64,000 bases of DNA from assembly GCF_024600715.1 (NCBI RefSeq), contig NZ_CP102332.1:5270001-5334000 (forward strand). Direction: 5' to 3'. The notes under the pieces were generated by a model. It worked only from the letters and a program-made list of their open reading frames with translations. It did not search any database and was not told where the DNA came from. Below are positions 1-7,998 of the stretch, in pieces. Each line of letters begins with the position of its first letter. The stretch's first letter is position 1. The DNA comes from Streptomyces changanensis. Its GTDB lineage: Bacteria; Actinomycetota; Actinomycetes; Streptomycetales; Streptomycetaceae. The translations under genes were made by a program, and so were the position numbers.

Positions 1-579
1 GGTCAGCACGGTGAGCTTGCGGTCGTGCCGCGCGGCGTGGTCGAGGAGGTGGTTCTCCAGCCCCTGCCAGACCTGCTTGCCCTGGTTGAACACGTCGGCC
101 TGGGGCGCCGCGTTCGTGTAGTGGAACGTGTCGGCGTCGGCGCGGTGGGCCACGGCGACGGCGCCCCACACCGGGTCCAGGCGACGCACGAGGTGGCCCC
201 GGTCCAGGGAGTTGTTCCGGTACACCTCGGGGCCGGCCTGCCAGTCCTCGGCGACGCGCGGGTCGTACCGCCACACGTCGTCGCGCGGCACGTCCTCCAC
301 CAGCCGCGCGCCGTCGACGCACACGGCGGTGGCCGCCGCGAGCCGCCGGTCCGGCCGCAGCACCACGCTGAAGTGCGTGTACGGCAGGACGACCGTCTCC
401 ACACCGGCCGCGGCGAGGCGCGGCAGCGGGACCACGGGGCCCAGGAACGCCTCGTCGTACCCCGTGCGGTCGGCGAGCGCCCCGACCCGGCCCTCCGGCG
501 CGGCCCCGCCCTCCGGCCCGCCGTGGCCCTCCTGCCCGCCGTGGCCCTCCGGGCCGTCCCGATCATCGGATGGGATCAT
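1..579 (-). CDS. DNA/RNA non-specific endonuclease (NUC1/EndoG-like), 3' end outside window
   Basis: The minus frame reads open from an ATG at 579 to the window edge, giving 193 residues with no stop, so the C-terminus is missing. The translation contains NNSLDRGHLVRR, the DRGH motif of the beta-beta-alpha-metal (NucA/EndoG) nuclease family, in which the His is the general base. A later Asn-rich stretch (HYTNAAPQADVFNQG) fits the metal-binding Asn region of the family. No signal peptide is visible, so it may act inside the cell. It is divergent from the caspase-like gene at 849. The Shine-Dalgarno before the ATG is weak, so the start is less certain than the family. Confidence 0.85.
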   Translation of the reverse strand, partial: MIPSDDRDGPEGHGGQEGHGGPEGGAAPEGRVGALADRTGYDEAFLGPVVPLPRLAAAGVETVVLPYTHFSVVLRPDRRLAAATAVCVDGARLVEDVPRDDVWRYDPRVAEDWQAGPEVYRNNSLDRGHLVRRLDPVWGAVAVAHRADADTFHYTNAAPQADVFNQGKQVWQGLENHLLDHAARHDRKLTVLT

Positions 580-848
580 GATCTGACCAGTACCGCGCGG
601 GGGCCCGCCCGCAACGGACCCGCCGCCCACGCCACCCCATCAGCGCACCCATGGGGCGGGTCGTGCCGGACAGGTCGGGCTCGCGGCGCCAGGTGCGCGC
701 CCGCCGCGTCGAGCCGATCCGGCGGGCACCCCCTGGGCGGGCCGTTCAGGGGGATTTCCGGCCCGGCCGCCGCACCCGCGGTTCGCCCGGCCGCCGCGTA
801 CGGAAGGGATGCGGACGACCACGCCCACCGCCCGCGCGAGGAGCCCCC
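580..848. promoter_or_regulatory. divergent intergenic region between nuclease and caspase genes
   Basis: These 269 nt separate two divergent genes and must hold both promoters. I could not pick convincing -35/-10 pairs. The right end carries GAGGAG five bases before the ATG at 849. Confidence 0.4.
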
Positions 849-1697
849 ATGGCCGCTGCCGGCCTTTCCCTGCACATCGGCCTCAACACCGTCGACCCCG
901 CCCGCTACGACGGCTGGGACGGACGGCTCGCCGCCTGCGAGAACGACGCCCACGACATGGCCGCCCTGGCCCGTGCCGCCGGCTTCTCCGACACGGTCCT
1001 GCTCGGCGCCGACGGCACCGTCGAGAACGTCACCACCGCACTGCGCGCCGCCGCGGACCGGCTCCGCGACGGCGACGCGCTGCTCCTGACGTACTCCGGC
1101 CACGGCGGGCAGGTCCCCGACGTGACGGGCGCCGACGACGAGCCGGACGCGCTGGACGAGACGCTGGTGCTGTACGACCGGCAGTTCCTGGACGACGAGC
1201 TCAACCGCGAACTCGCCCGGTGCGCCGACGGCGTGCGGATCCTGGTCCTGCTCGACTGCTGCCACAGCGGCAGCGGCATCGAGGTACGGGAGCTGCCGAC
1301 ACCCGAGGCCCTGGACGCCCAGTTCGGCACGGCGGACCCCGCCGGCATCGAGGCGGCGTCCCGGCTCATGCCCCTCGCCCGGCAGGGCGCGATCTACCAA
1401 CGGGACAAGGACTTCTTCCAGGGGCTCCAGCGGGAGCTGCGCACCGGTGACGGGCGCCCGGCCGACGCGGTGCTGATCTCGGCCTGTCAGGACAACCAGC
1501 TCGCCTCGGACGGCCGGGTGAACGGCGCCTTCACCGGGACGCTGCTGGACGTGTGGGACCGGGGCGCCTTCCGCGGCGACCACCGCGCCTTCCACCGGGC
1601 GATCCTGCGCCGGATGCCCGCGAACCAGAGCCCGAACCTCCATGTGTCCGGCCACCCGCCGGAGGCGTTCCTCGCGGAACGCCCCTTCACGGTCTGA
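849..1697 (+). CDS. caspase-fold (C14/metacaspase-like) protease
   Basis: This 282-residue protein is almost entirely a caspase domain. YSGHGGQ (about residues 83-89) holds the catalytic His and LLDCCHSGSG (about residues 134-143) the catalytic Cys. The Asp-rich stretch between them fits the basic-residue specificity typical of metacaspases, though that is inference. There is no C-terminal effector, WD40 or EAD-like extension, so it resembles a free-standing executor. The ATG at 849 was chosen because GAGGAG lies five bases upstream; the frame stays open further upstream without another good start. The neighbouring divergent gene is an EndoG-like nuclease. Confidence 0.88.
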   Translation: MAAAGLSLHIGLNTVDPARYDGWDGRLAACENDAHDMAALARAAGFSDTVLLGADGTVENVTTALRAAADRLRDGDALLLTYSGHGGQVPDVTGADDEPDALDETLVLYDRQFLDDELNRELARCADGVRILVLLDCCHSGSGIEVRELPTPEALDAQFGTADPAGIEAASRLMPLARQGAIYQRDKDFFQGLQRELRTGDGRPADAVLISACQDNQLASDGRVNGAFTGTLLDVWDRGAFRGDHRAFHRAILRRMPANQSPNLHVSGHPPEAFLAERPFTV

Positions 1698-1757
1698 CCG
1701 CCGACCGCCGACCGCCGACCGCCGACCGCCGACCGCCGACCGCCGACCGCCGACCGC
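1695..1757. repeat. 7-bp tandem array starting at the caspase stop codon
   Basis: Nine consecutive 7-mers are visible: one TGACCGC followed by eight CGACCGC. The first unit contains the TGA stop of the caspase gene. Degenerate copies continue to about 1800. A second 7-mer array with related composition overlaps the stop of the phzC gene at 59504-59551. Confidence 0.9.
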
Positions 1758-1887
1758 CCGACCGCCCGGCCGTCGACCGCCGGCCGTCGATCGCCGGTCC
1801 TGCGGACGCCCGTGTCGCCGGTCCTGCGCCGCCCGTGCGGCCGGCCTTGGGGATCGCCGTGCCCGCGTGAATGAGTGCCTGAGTGCC

Positions 1888-2232
1888 TCAGCCGAAGAGC
1901 GACCGGACCCGGATCGTCCGTACGGGCCGCTCCCGCCACGACGCCGCGCGTCCGGTCCGCCGCGTACCGCTCTCCGCCCCGTGCGCGGGCAGCCGCCCAC
2001 CCGCAGCGCCGCGCCCACCCGCAGCACCGCGCCCACCGGCGGCCGGGCGGTCGCCCGTCGTGGGGCGGTCGCCACTCGCGGGGCGGCCGCGTCCGGTCCG
2101 CCGCTCCTCCGGTCCGCCACGTTCGGCCGCGGGCGGGGATCCCGCGGATTCGGCCACGGGCCGTCGTCCGGTCCGCTCGGCCGCCGGTACCGGACCGGTC
2201 CGCTCCGGCTCTCGTCCTGGTGTCCTCGTCAC
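1888..2232 (-). CDS. possible small basic low-complexity protein
   Basis: A 114-residue frame starts at GTG 2232 behind a near-perfect Shine-Dalgarno (AAGGAGGT, about seven bases upstream). The product is rich in Arg, Gly, Ala and Pro, with short repeats such as [14 protein letters not shown] and three AAGGRG-like units, and shows no domain. The ribosome-binding site argues for translation. The biased composition and local DNA repeats (about 2000-2110) argue for a spurious frame. This is the only gene candidate between 1698 and 2293. Confidence 0.3.
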   Translation of the reverse strand: MTRTPGREPERTGPVPAAERTGRRPVAESAGSPPAAERGGPEERRTGRGRPASGDRPTTGDRPAAGGRGAAGGRGAAGGRLPAHGAESGTRRTGRAASWRERPVRTIRVRSLFG

Positions 2233-2293
2233 CGCGCCACCTCCTTCGCCCCCCTACATCTTCCGGCCCGCGCGCCTGCGCCCCGGCCCGCCG

Positions 2294-2893
2294 TCACGGC
2301 ACCGGCGACACCCGCCCGGTGTCACGTCGGGGCGCCAGCCCTGGCAGCACCGGATACGGGGCCGGTGGCGCCGGGGCCCGGCCGGGCGGCGCGGCGGTCC
2401 GGCGGCCGGCCAGCGCGCGGACCACGTCGGCGGCCGTGAGCAGTCCGGCCAGCGTCCCGCCGTCCGCCACCACGGGCAGCGCGTCGCAGTCGTTGGCGTC
2501 CATCACGTCCACCGCGCGGCGCACCGGGTCGCGCTCGTGCAGCACCACGCACCGCCGGCCGCGGACGAGGCCACCCGCGTACCGCCGCGACAGCGTCACC
2601 GCGGGCGCCGCGCACACCGCCGCCACCTCGGCCCGGTCCAGCACACCGGCGCAGCGGCCGTCGGGCAGGACCACGAGCAGGTGCCGTTCACCGGTCCGTT
2701 CCAGCAGTTCCCAGCAGACGAGGAGCGTCTCCCCGGCCGCGACCGCGACGAGCGGAGTGCGCATCACGTCCCCGACCCGCCGGTCGAGCAGCGGTACGGT
2801 CCCGGCTCCCGGCGGCGGCTCCCCGCCCGGGCCCGGAACCTCGGCGCGGGCGGCGGGCCCGGGGGCGTCCCGCGCCGGCGCGTGCATCGTCAT
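2294..2893 (-). CDS. CBS-pair domain protein
   Basis: The product is 199 residues with a disordered Pro/Gly-rich N-terminus (to about 35), then two CBS repeats: VGDVMRTPLVAVAAG opens the first and a segment with VMDANDCDALPVVADGG lies in the second. CBS pairs bind adenosyl nucleotides and often regulate a partner; no catalytic domain is fused here. The ATG at 2893 was chosen because GGGAGG lies six bases upstream, although the frame is open to 3016. It lies 112 nt downstream of the phosphoribosyltransferase/hydrolase gene on the same strand and may be co-transcribed with it. Confidence 0.85.
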   Translation of the reverse strand: MTMHAPARDAPGPAARAEVPGPGGEPPPGAGTVPLLDRRVGDVMRTPLVAVAAGETLLVCWELLERTGERHLLVVLPDGRCAGVLDRAEVAAVCAAPAVTLSRRYAGGLVRGRRCVVLHERDPVRRAVDVMDANDCDALPVVADGGTLAGLLTAADVVRALAGRRTAAPPGRAPAPPAPYPVLPGLAPRRDTGRVSPVP

Positions 2894-3005
2894 GACGGCC
2901 TCCCAGGCTGTCACCGCCGGAAGGTGCCTTCCGGCGTCGCCTTCCCTTCCACTGTGGGCCCTCCCGGGGCTGGTGCAAGAGGGCCGGACATGCCTCCTCC
3001 GCCTC

Positions 3006-4418
3006 TCATCCCGCACGTGCGGGCCCGGGCCGCGGAAGGTGGCCCAGGAACCAGGCGGCGGCCAGCTGTTCGACCTGCTCCATGGCCCCGGGCTCCTCGA
3101 ACAGGTGCGTCGCGCCCGGCACCACCTCCACCGCGTGCTCGCAGCGCAACCGCCCGGCGGCCCGCCGGTTCAGCGGCAGCACCGACGCGTCGGCCCCGCC
3201 CACGATCAGCAGCACCGGCGCGCGCACGTCGTCGAGCCGGGCTCCGGCGAGGTCCGGCCGGCCGCCGCGGCTGACGATGGCCGCCACGTCCGCGTCCGGC
3301 TCCGCGGCGGCGGTCAGCGCGGCCGCCGCGCCGGTGCTGGCTCCGAAGTAGCAGACCGGCGGTGCCTGGGCGCGGCGCAGCCAGGCCGTCGCCCGGGCCA
3401 GCCGCCGGGCCAGCAGCGGGATGTCGAAGACCCGCTCGCGGTCCTCACCCTCGGTCTCGGTGAGCAGGTCGAACAGCAGCGTGCCCAGGCCCTGCCGCTG
3501 GAGCGCCCGCGCGACGGCGCGGTTGCGCGGGCTGAGCCGTCCGCTGCCGCTGCCGTGCGCGAAGACCACGACCCCCGGGGCCCGGTCGGGCAGCACCAGG
3601 TCACCTGCGAGGCGCACGCCGTCGGCCACGACCTCGACGGGCCCATCGGCCACCGCCGGGCCCGCCACGCCCTCCCCGTGTGCGGCGCCTTCGCCCCGGA
3701 CCCCGCTCGCGCGTCCGCTTCCCCCCTCGCCCGGGCTTCCGCTTACGGTTCCGTTTCCGGTTCCGTTGCCGGTCTCCGGCGTGGGCGGGCCGTGGAGCGC
3801 GAGCAGCTCGGCGACCTCCTCGTCACTCGTCTGGGTGAAGTCGTCGTACCACTGGCCCACCGAGCCGAACCCGTCCGGCGACGCCAGGCACACCACCTCG
3901 TCCGCCTCCCGCCGCAGCAGCGCCACCGCCTCGCGCGGGGCCACCGGCACGGCGACCACCACGCGGGCCGCACCGTGCGCCCGGGCGACCCGGCAGGCCG
4001 CCAGGGCGGTCGATCCCGTCGCCACCCCGTCGTCGACCAGTACGGCGGTGCGCCCTCGGAGCGGCACCCCGCCGCGGTCGCGCCGGTACCGCCGCAGCCG
4101 CGCCTCCAGTACCGCCCGCTCGGCCTCCTCCACCCGCGTCCGGTCGTGCTCGCCGACCGCCGCGGCCCGTACGACGGCGTCGTTGAGGATCCGCACGCCG
4201 TCCTCACCGATCGCGCCGAAGCCCAGCTCCGGCCGGGACGGCACACCCAGCTTGCGCACCACGAGGACGTCCAGGGGGGCGGCGAGCGCCTCGGCGACCC
4301 GGTGGGCGACGGGAACGCCGCCGCGCGGCAGTCCGAGGACGACGGGGTCGCGCGGGTCCGCCGCCGCCACGGCGGCGGCCAGCCGCCGGCCGGCGTCCGC
4401 ACGGTCCGTGAACCGCAT
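3006..4418 (-). CDS. phosphoribosyltransferase - alpha/beta hydrolase fusion
   Basis: This 470-residue protein joins two enzymes. Residues about 1-220 are a type I phosphoribosyltransferase-like domain, with the PRPP-loop signature VLVDDGVATGST near residue 125. After a Gly/Ser/Glu-rich linker, residues about 255-470 form a dienelactone-hydrolase-like alpha/beta hydrolase: FAHGSGSGR near the oxyanion hole, nucleophile Ser in GASTGAA near 360, and His in THLF near 440. The start is the ATG at 4418 with GGGAGGG upstream; the open frame to 5189 lacks coding character. The substrate of either domain cannot be read from sequence. Each half also occurs as a free protein in actinobacteria. Confidence 0.85.
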   Translation of the reverse strand: MRFTDRADAGRRLAAAVAAADPRDPVVLGLPRGGVPVAHRVAEALAAPLDVLVVRKLGVPSRPELGFGAIGEDGVRILNDAVVRAAAVGEHDRTRVEEAERAVLEARLRRYRRDRGGVPLRGRTAVLVDDGVATGSTALAACRVARAHGAARVVVAVPVAPREAVALLRREADEVVCLASPDGFGSVGQWYDDFTQTSDEEVAELLALHGPPTPETGNGTGNGTVSGSPGEGGSGRASGVRGEGAAHGEGVAGPAVADGPVEVVADGVRLAGDLVLPDRAPGVVVFAHGSGSGRLSPRNRAVARALQRQGLGTLLFDLLTETEGEDRERVFDIPLLARRLARATAWLRRAQAPPVCYFGASTGAAAALTAAAEPDADVAAIVSRGGRPDLAGARLDDVRAPVLLIVGGADASVLPLNRRAAGRLRCEHAVEVVPGATHLFEEPGAMEQVEQLAAAWFLGHLPRPGPARAG

Positions 4419-4652
4419 GCCGCCCTCCCGCCCGTTCTGTCGGGGGTGCCACCGGAGCGCGTATTTCCGCTTTCTTCTGCTTCTTGCCGGTTCCTTCTGG
4501 TTCCTTCTGGTTCCTTCCCATCGTAGGCACGCCGTCCGCGCGCGGCAGGAGCACGCCCCGGCGGCGTCCGTCGCCGAACCGGTATGGCGACACGCCGTAC
4601 ACGCGCCGTGTCGCAGTTGGGCCGAACGGGTGAGGGAGGCGAGGATGGGCCC

Positions 4653-5051
4653 ATGAGTAGGTACGAGAGGTACGACGTCACCGACGAACAGTGGGAGGGC
4701 CTGGCGCAGGTCGTCCCGCTGCGGGGGCGTGACGAATGGCCGTCGAGGGTCGACCACCGCACGTTCCCCGAGGACTCCGAGGCCGGCGCGCAGCGCCGCA
4801 TGGTGGTGCTGCGCGTCCAGGTCTTCGCGGACGCGCGGGAGGTCGCCGAGTACCTCGTCGCGCAGATCCCGGTGCTGCTGGACCTCACCAGTGCCGAGAC
4901 CGACGTCGCCAAGCGGATCCTGGACTTCAGCAGCGGCGTCGTCTTCGGCCTCGGCAGCGCCATGCACCGGGTCGACCGGAACGTCTTCCTCCTCGCCCCG
5001 GCGGGGACGGAGGTCGAGGGCGCGGCCGCCGCGGCCGTCCCGCACGCGTAG
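4653..5051 (+). CDS. SepF-like cell-division protein
   Basis: The product is 132 residues. Residues about 48-120 match the SepF fold, with the VFGLGSAMHRVDRNVFLLAP segment typical of the dimerising core. SepF tethers FtsZ to the membrane. The usual basic N-terminal membrane helix is weak here (MSRYERYDVTDEQWEG), so it may be one of the shorter SepF-like paralogues known in Streptomyces (Sfl type) rather than the SepF encoded near ftsZ. No division genes surround it, which supports the paralogue reading. The start ATG follows GAGG eight bases upstream. Confidence 0.8.
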   Translation: MSRYERYDVTDEQWEGLAQVVPLRGRDEWPSRVDHRTFPEDSEAGAQRRMVVLRVQVFADAREVAEYLVAQIPVLLDLTSAETDVAKRILDFSSGVVFGLGSAMHRVDRNVFLLAPAGTEVEGAAAAAVPHA

Positions 5052-5129
5052 CTCGTTCGTAGGAAGCCTGTTCGGGCGGAACGGTTCCCCTCGGGACGCC
5101 CTCGGCACGCCCTCGTACGGTGGCCGACC

Positions 5130-6452
5130 ATGGACTCCACCACGACGCGCGACCACGCCACCGGGGACGCCGCGCGCGACGCCCGGCACCCCGTGCGCGC
5201 CGCCCGTCCCACCCGCCCGTCACCCGGGGCGCGCCGCCCGGACGGTGCCGTGCCCGCCGTCCGTCCCGTGCGCCCGGTCGTCACCGAACTGAGGCTCTCC
5301 GCCTTCCGGTCGCACCGGGGCGCGGTGTACCCGATCGGCCCGCTGACGCTGTTCGCCGGTCCGAGCGGGAGCGGCAAGTCCGGTGCGCTCCAGGCGTACG
5401 AGGCGCTGGCGGGGCTCGGCGCGGGCGCCGCGCTGGACACGGTCTTCCCGGACGCCCCGGGCTGCGTGCCCGAGGGCGCCCCCGCGGACGCGCAGGGGCG
5501 CCGCGGCTTCCGGATCGGCTGCACCACCGACGGGCCGGCCGGGCCCGTGCGGCTCGACCTCGCCGTCCAGGCCGAGCCGCGGCTGCGCGTGGTGGGCGAG
5601 CGGCTGACGGGCGGTGACGGGCGGACCCTGCTGGCCACGGCGCTGCGCGACCCGGGGCGCCGCTCGGTGCACGCCGAGTGGTACACGGCGGGGCCCGCCC
5701 CGGCGACCCGCGCGCCGCTGCCCGACGACCGGCTGGCCACCGCGCTGCTGCCGCTGCGCGTGGCGGGAAAGGACGATGGCCAGTTGCGCGTGCTGGCGGC
5801 GGCCGAACAGACGCTGATGGCGCTGCGGTCGGTCTTCCCCTGCGACCCGCGCCCCTCGTTCATGCGCGCCCCCGTGGCGCCGGTCGAGGGGCGGCTGCGG
5901 CGCGGCTGCGACAACCTCGCCGAGGTGCTCCACCGCACCCGCGCCGACTGCGCCCGCCGCCACGCGCGGCTGGTGGCGCTGGCGCGGGCCGGGTGCGCGG
6001 GCCCGGTCCGGGGCGTGGACGCCGAGGTGCTGCCCGACGGGACGGTACGCGCGCTGCTGGTGCGGGGCGCGGCGGGCGACGGCGGCCCCGGCCCGGGGCG
6101 GGGCGCGGGCGGGGGAGCGGGAGGGAGCGGCGGCCGGCCGGTCGGTACGCCGCTTGACCGGCTCGGGGACGGTGAACTGCGCTACCTGGCGCTGGGCCTG
6201 GTGCTGTTGACGGGGCCGGGTGTCCTCGCCGTGGACCAGCCGGCCGAGGTGCCGGGACCGATGCAGGCGCTCACGGTCCTCGCCGACGGCTTCGACCGGG
6301 GACTCGACGCCCGGCAGGCCCACGAGCTGACCGCGCTGGCCGCCGCCATCTGCGCCGACGGACACATGCGGCTCATCGGCGCGGTGGGGGAGACCGGTGC
6401 GGGGGCCGCCCGCGCGTGCCCCGGAGCGACGGTGGTAGACCTGACGCCGTGA
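5130..6452 (+). CDS. AAA/ABC-type ATP-binding protein
   Basis: This 440-residue protein has a 48-residue Arg/Pro-rich leader, then an SMC/RecF-like ATPase: LSAFRSH, Walker A GPSGSGKS (about 78-85), an ABC-signature-like LGDGELRYLALGL and a degenerate Walker B GVLAVDQPAE. The canonical Glu after the Walker B Asp is replaced (DQP), so hydrolysis may be altered. A Gly-rich insert lies at about 315-335. The gene overlaps the next one by a GTGA, suggesting translational coupling to the MazG-like enzyme. Substrate or partner is unknown. Confidence 0.75.
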   Translation: MDSTTTRDHATGDAARDARHPVRAARPTRPSPGARRPDGAVPAVRPVRPVVTELRLSAFRSHRGAVYPIGPLTLFAGPSGSGKSGALQAYEALAGLGAGAALDTVFPDAPGCVPEGAPADAQGRRGFRIGCTTDGPAGPVRLDLAVQAEPRLRVVGERLTGGDGRTLLATALRDPGRRSVHAEWYTAGPAPATRAPLPDDRLATALLPLRVAGKDDGQLRVLAAAEQTLMALRSVFPCDPRPSFMRAPVAPVEGRLRRGCDNLAEVLHRTRADCARRHARLVALARAGCAGPVRGVDAEVLPDGTVRALLVRGAAGDGGPGPGRGAGGGAGGSGGRPVGTPLDRLGDGELRYLALGLVLLTGPGVLAVDQPAEVPGPMQALTVLADGFDRGLDARQAHELTALAAAICADGHMRLIGAVGETGAGAARACPGATVVDLTP

Positions 6453-6817
6453 CGGAACTGGACGTAGCGGGACTGCAGCGCAGGCTGGCCGAGTTCGCGG
6501 CCTCGCGCGAGTGGCAGCCCTACCACACCCCGAAGAACCTGGCGGCGGCGCTGAGCGTCGAGGCGGCCGAACTTCTGGAGATCTTCCAGTGGTTGACGCC
6601 GGAGGAGGCCGCCCGGGTCATGGACGACCCCGAGACCGCCCACCGCGTGGCCGACGAGGTCGCCGACGTGCTGGCCTACCTGCTCCAGTTCTGCGGAGTG
6701 CTCGGCGTCGACCCGCTGGCGGCGCTCTCCGACAAGATCGACAGGAACGAGCGGCGCTTCCCCGTGGGGCGCCCGCCGGGCCGGTCCGCGAGAGCAGATC
6801 GTCACTCTTCGGAGTGA
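6449..6817 (+). CDS. MazG-like nucleotide pyrophosphohydrolase
   Basis: The product is 122 residues. SVEAAELLEIFQW followed by DEVADVLAYLLQFC gives the paired ExxE and ExxD metal-binding motifs of the MazG/all-alpha NTP-PPase fold, enzymes that hydrolyse (d)NTPs to NMP and pyrophosphate. The GTG start at 6449 overlaps the TGA of the ATPase gene by four bases, so the two are probably co-translated. Length fits the short single-domain members rather than full MazG. Confidence 0.88.
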   Translation: MTELDVAGLQRRLAEFAASREWQPYHTPKNLAAALSVEAAELLEIFQWLTPEEAARVMDDPETAHRVADEVADVLAYLLQFCGVLGVDPLAALSDKIDRNERRFPVGRPPGRSARADRHSSE

Positions 6818-6886
6818 TCGACTTATTCAAACTGAGCTTCGTGTCCACAGATTTCCGAATTCCCCTGGTGTTTCGGCTCGGATGGC

Positions 6887-6912
6887 CTCACTCTGGGTAG
6901 TGAGTCAGTGAG
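6887..6912. promoter_or_regulatory. BldD-box-like inverted repeat upstream of DUF6099-like gene
   Basis: CTCACT (6887-6892) and AGTGAG (6899-6904) form a perfect dyad, and AGTGAG recurs at 6907-6912. The dyad CTCACTCTGGGTAGT matches the published BldD consensus nTnACnC(A/T)GnGTnAn at all but one fixed position (G for A near the right end). It sits 31-56 bases before the ATG at 6943. Confidence 0.5.
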
Positions 6913-6942
6913 CGGAAAGTCGTACGAACGGGGGCGGCGTAC

Positions 6943-7575
6943 ATGGATGCGGAGCGGCTCATCTCCCTCAGCCGGAGTGACCTCGCGGAGAGTCGGGGGG
7001 TGCCGGACGTCATGGCGTCCGTCTGGCAGGCGCAGAGTCTCGCCCAGGCGATCGGCGACCACCTGGCCCTCTTCGGGCCGCAGGAGCTGAAGGGCGATGC
7101 GCGCGGGCTGGGTGAGATCGGCGGGCGCGGCGTCCCCGGACCGGACCACCCGGCGCGGCGGACCGTGGCGCGCGCGGCGCAGCTGTCCGGGGTCGCCGAC
7201 CCGCACGGCGCGTTACTCGCGTTGGGCGTGCTGCTGGGGGAGGTGGGCATCGCCCTCGTCGGAGTGGCCTGCGCCACCGACGAGGAAGGGCTGTACTGGC
7301 AGTGCATCGACGCGATCGACGCCGCCGACGAGTCCAGCGACCGGGTCCGCGTCATGCTCCGCCGGCTCACGGTCGGCGACCGGGCGAGACCTCCCGGAGG
7401 GGCGGCCCGCCCGCCGGACCGGCGGGGCGCGCGCCCGGTGCGGACGGAGCGCGGCGGCGCGGCGGCGCCCCGGGCGTCCGTGCCGCGGCCCGCGGTGGGC
7501 GAAGGCCCGACCGACACGGCACGCCCGGAGCGGGTGGACGTGGGGGACCCGGCGGACTCCGCGGCGGGGTCGTGA
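6943..7575 (+). CDS. DUF6099-like protein with a TTA codon
   Basis: The product is 210 residues. The first about 140 are a helical domain (MDAERLISLSRSDLAESR, VWQAQSLAQAIGDHLAL) that I recognise as resembling the Streptomyces DUF6099 family, function unknown. The last about 70 residues are Arg/Pro/Gly-rich and probably disordered. Leu91 is encoded by TTA (7213-7215), which makes translation depend on the bldA tRNA. Together with the BldD-like box upstream this points to developmental control. The DNA just upstream is AT-richer than its surroundings. Confidence 0.7.
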   Translation: MDAERLISLSRSDLAESRGVPDVMASVWQAQSLAQAIGDHLALFGPQELKGDARGLGEIGGRGVPGPDHPARRTVARAAQLSGVADPHGALLALGVLLGEVGIALVGVACATDEEGLYWQCIDAIDAADESSDRVRVMLRRLTVGDRARPPGGAARPPDRRGARPVRTERGGAAAPRASVPRPAVGEGPTDTARPERVDVGDPADSAAGS

Positions 7576-7598
7576 CCGCCGGCTGGTGGCAAGGGGCT

Positions 7599-7823
7599 TC
7601 AGGACGCCCGGTGTCCGTCGTCCCCGTCCGCGCGGTCGGCTGAGGACTGCAGGTCCGCGTCGAGCTGCGACAGGTCGGCCGTCAGCGCCGCCATCGGCTC
7701 CTCCGTCTCCTCCGTCTGCCGGAGCAGACCGTCGGGGGCGCCCGCGCCCTGCTCCACGGGCGTGCCCGGCGCGGACACGGCCCGGTCGAACGGGGCCTGT
7801 TCCGGCACGGCTTCCTGGGACAT
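7599..7823 (-). CDS. small acidic hypothetical protein
   Basis: A 74-residue acidic protein starts MSQEAVPEQAPFDRAV. The start was placed at the ATG at 7823 because GAGGAGG ends five bases upstream. The frame also opens six codons earlier at a GTG without a better site. It is low-complexity with no transmembrane segment or known domain; the end reads LDADLQSSADRADGDD. It converges with the DUF6099-like gene (23 nt apart) and diverges from the oxidoreductase at 7999. Confidence 0.55.
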   Translation of the reverse strand: MSQEAVPEQAPFDRAVSAPGTPVEQGAGAPDGLLRQTEETEEPMAALTADLSQLDADLQSSADRADGDDGHRAS

Positions 7824-7998
7824 CGCGGCCTCCTCGGCCACGGCCCTTCCGGCGGAGGGCGATACCGCGGCGACGCGTCGGCGGCTGCCACTGACACCTG
7901 GGCCGGGCGGTCCGGCACCGCCGGGCCGACGACCGCCCCGGCGGAGCGGTCACGTACGCGCATCGTGGTTGACGGTGTTCGACGTGCAGGATGGACGA

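Noticed and set aside
3..566. 187-codon minus-strand frame near the left edge
   Set aside because: A different minus frame encodes the nuclease with an intact DRGH motif; this one is Arg/Thr/Trp-rich shadow sequence.
1875..4526. 883-codon plus-strand frame
   Set aside because: It is antisense to the CBS and phosphoribosyltransferase/hydrolase genes and has Arg/Pro/Ser shadow composition.
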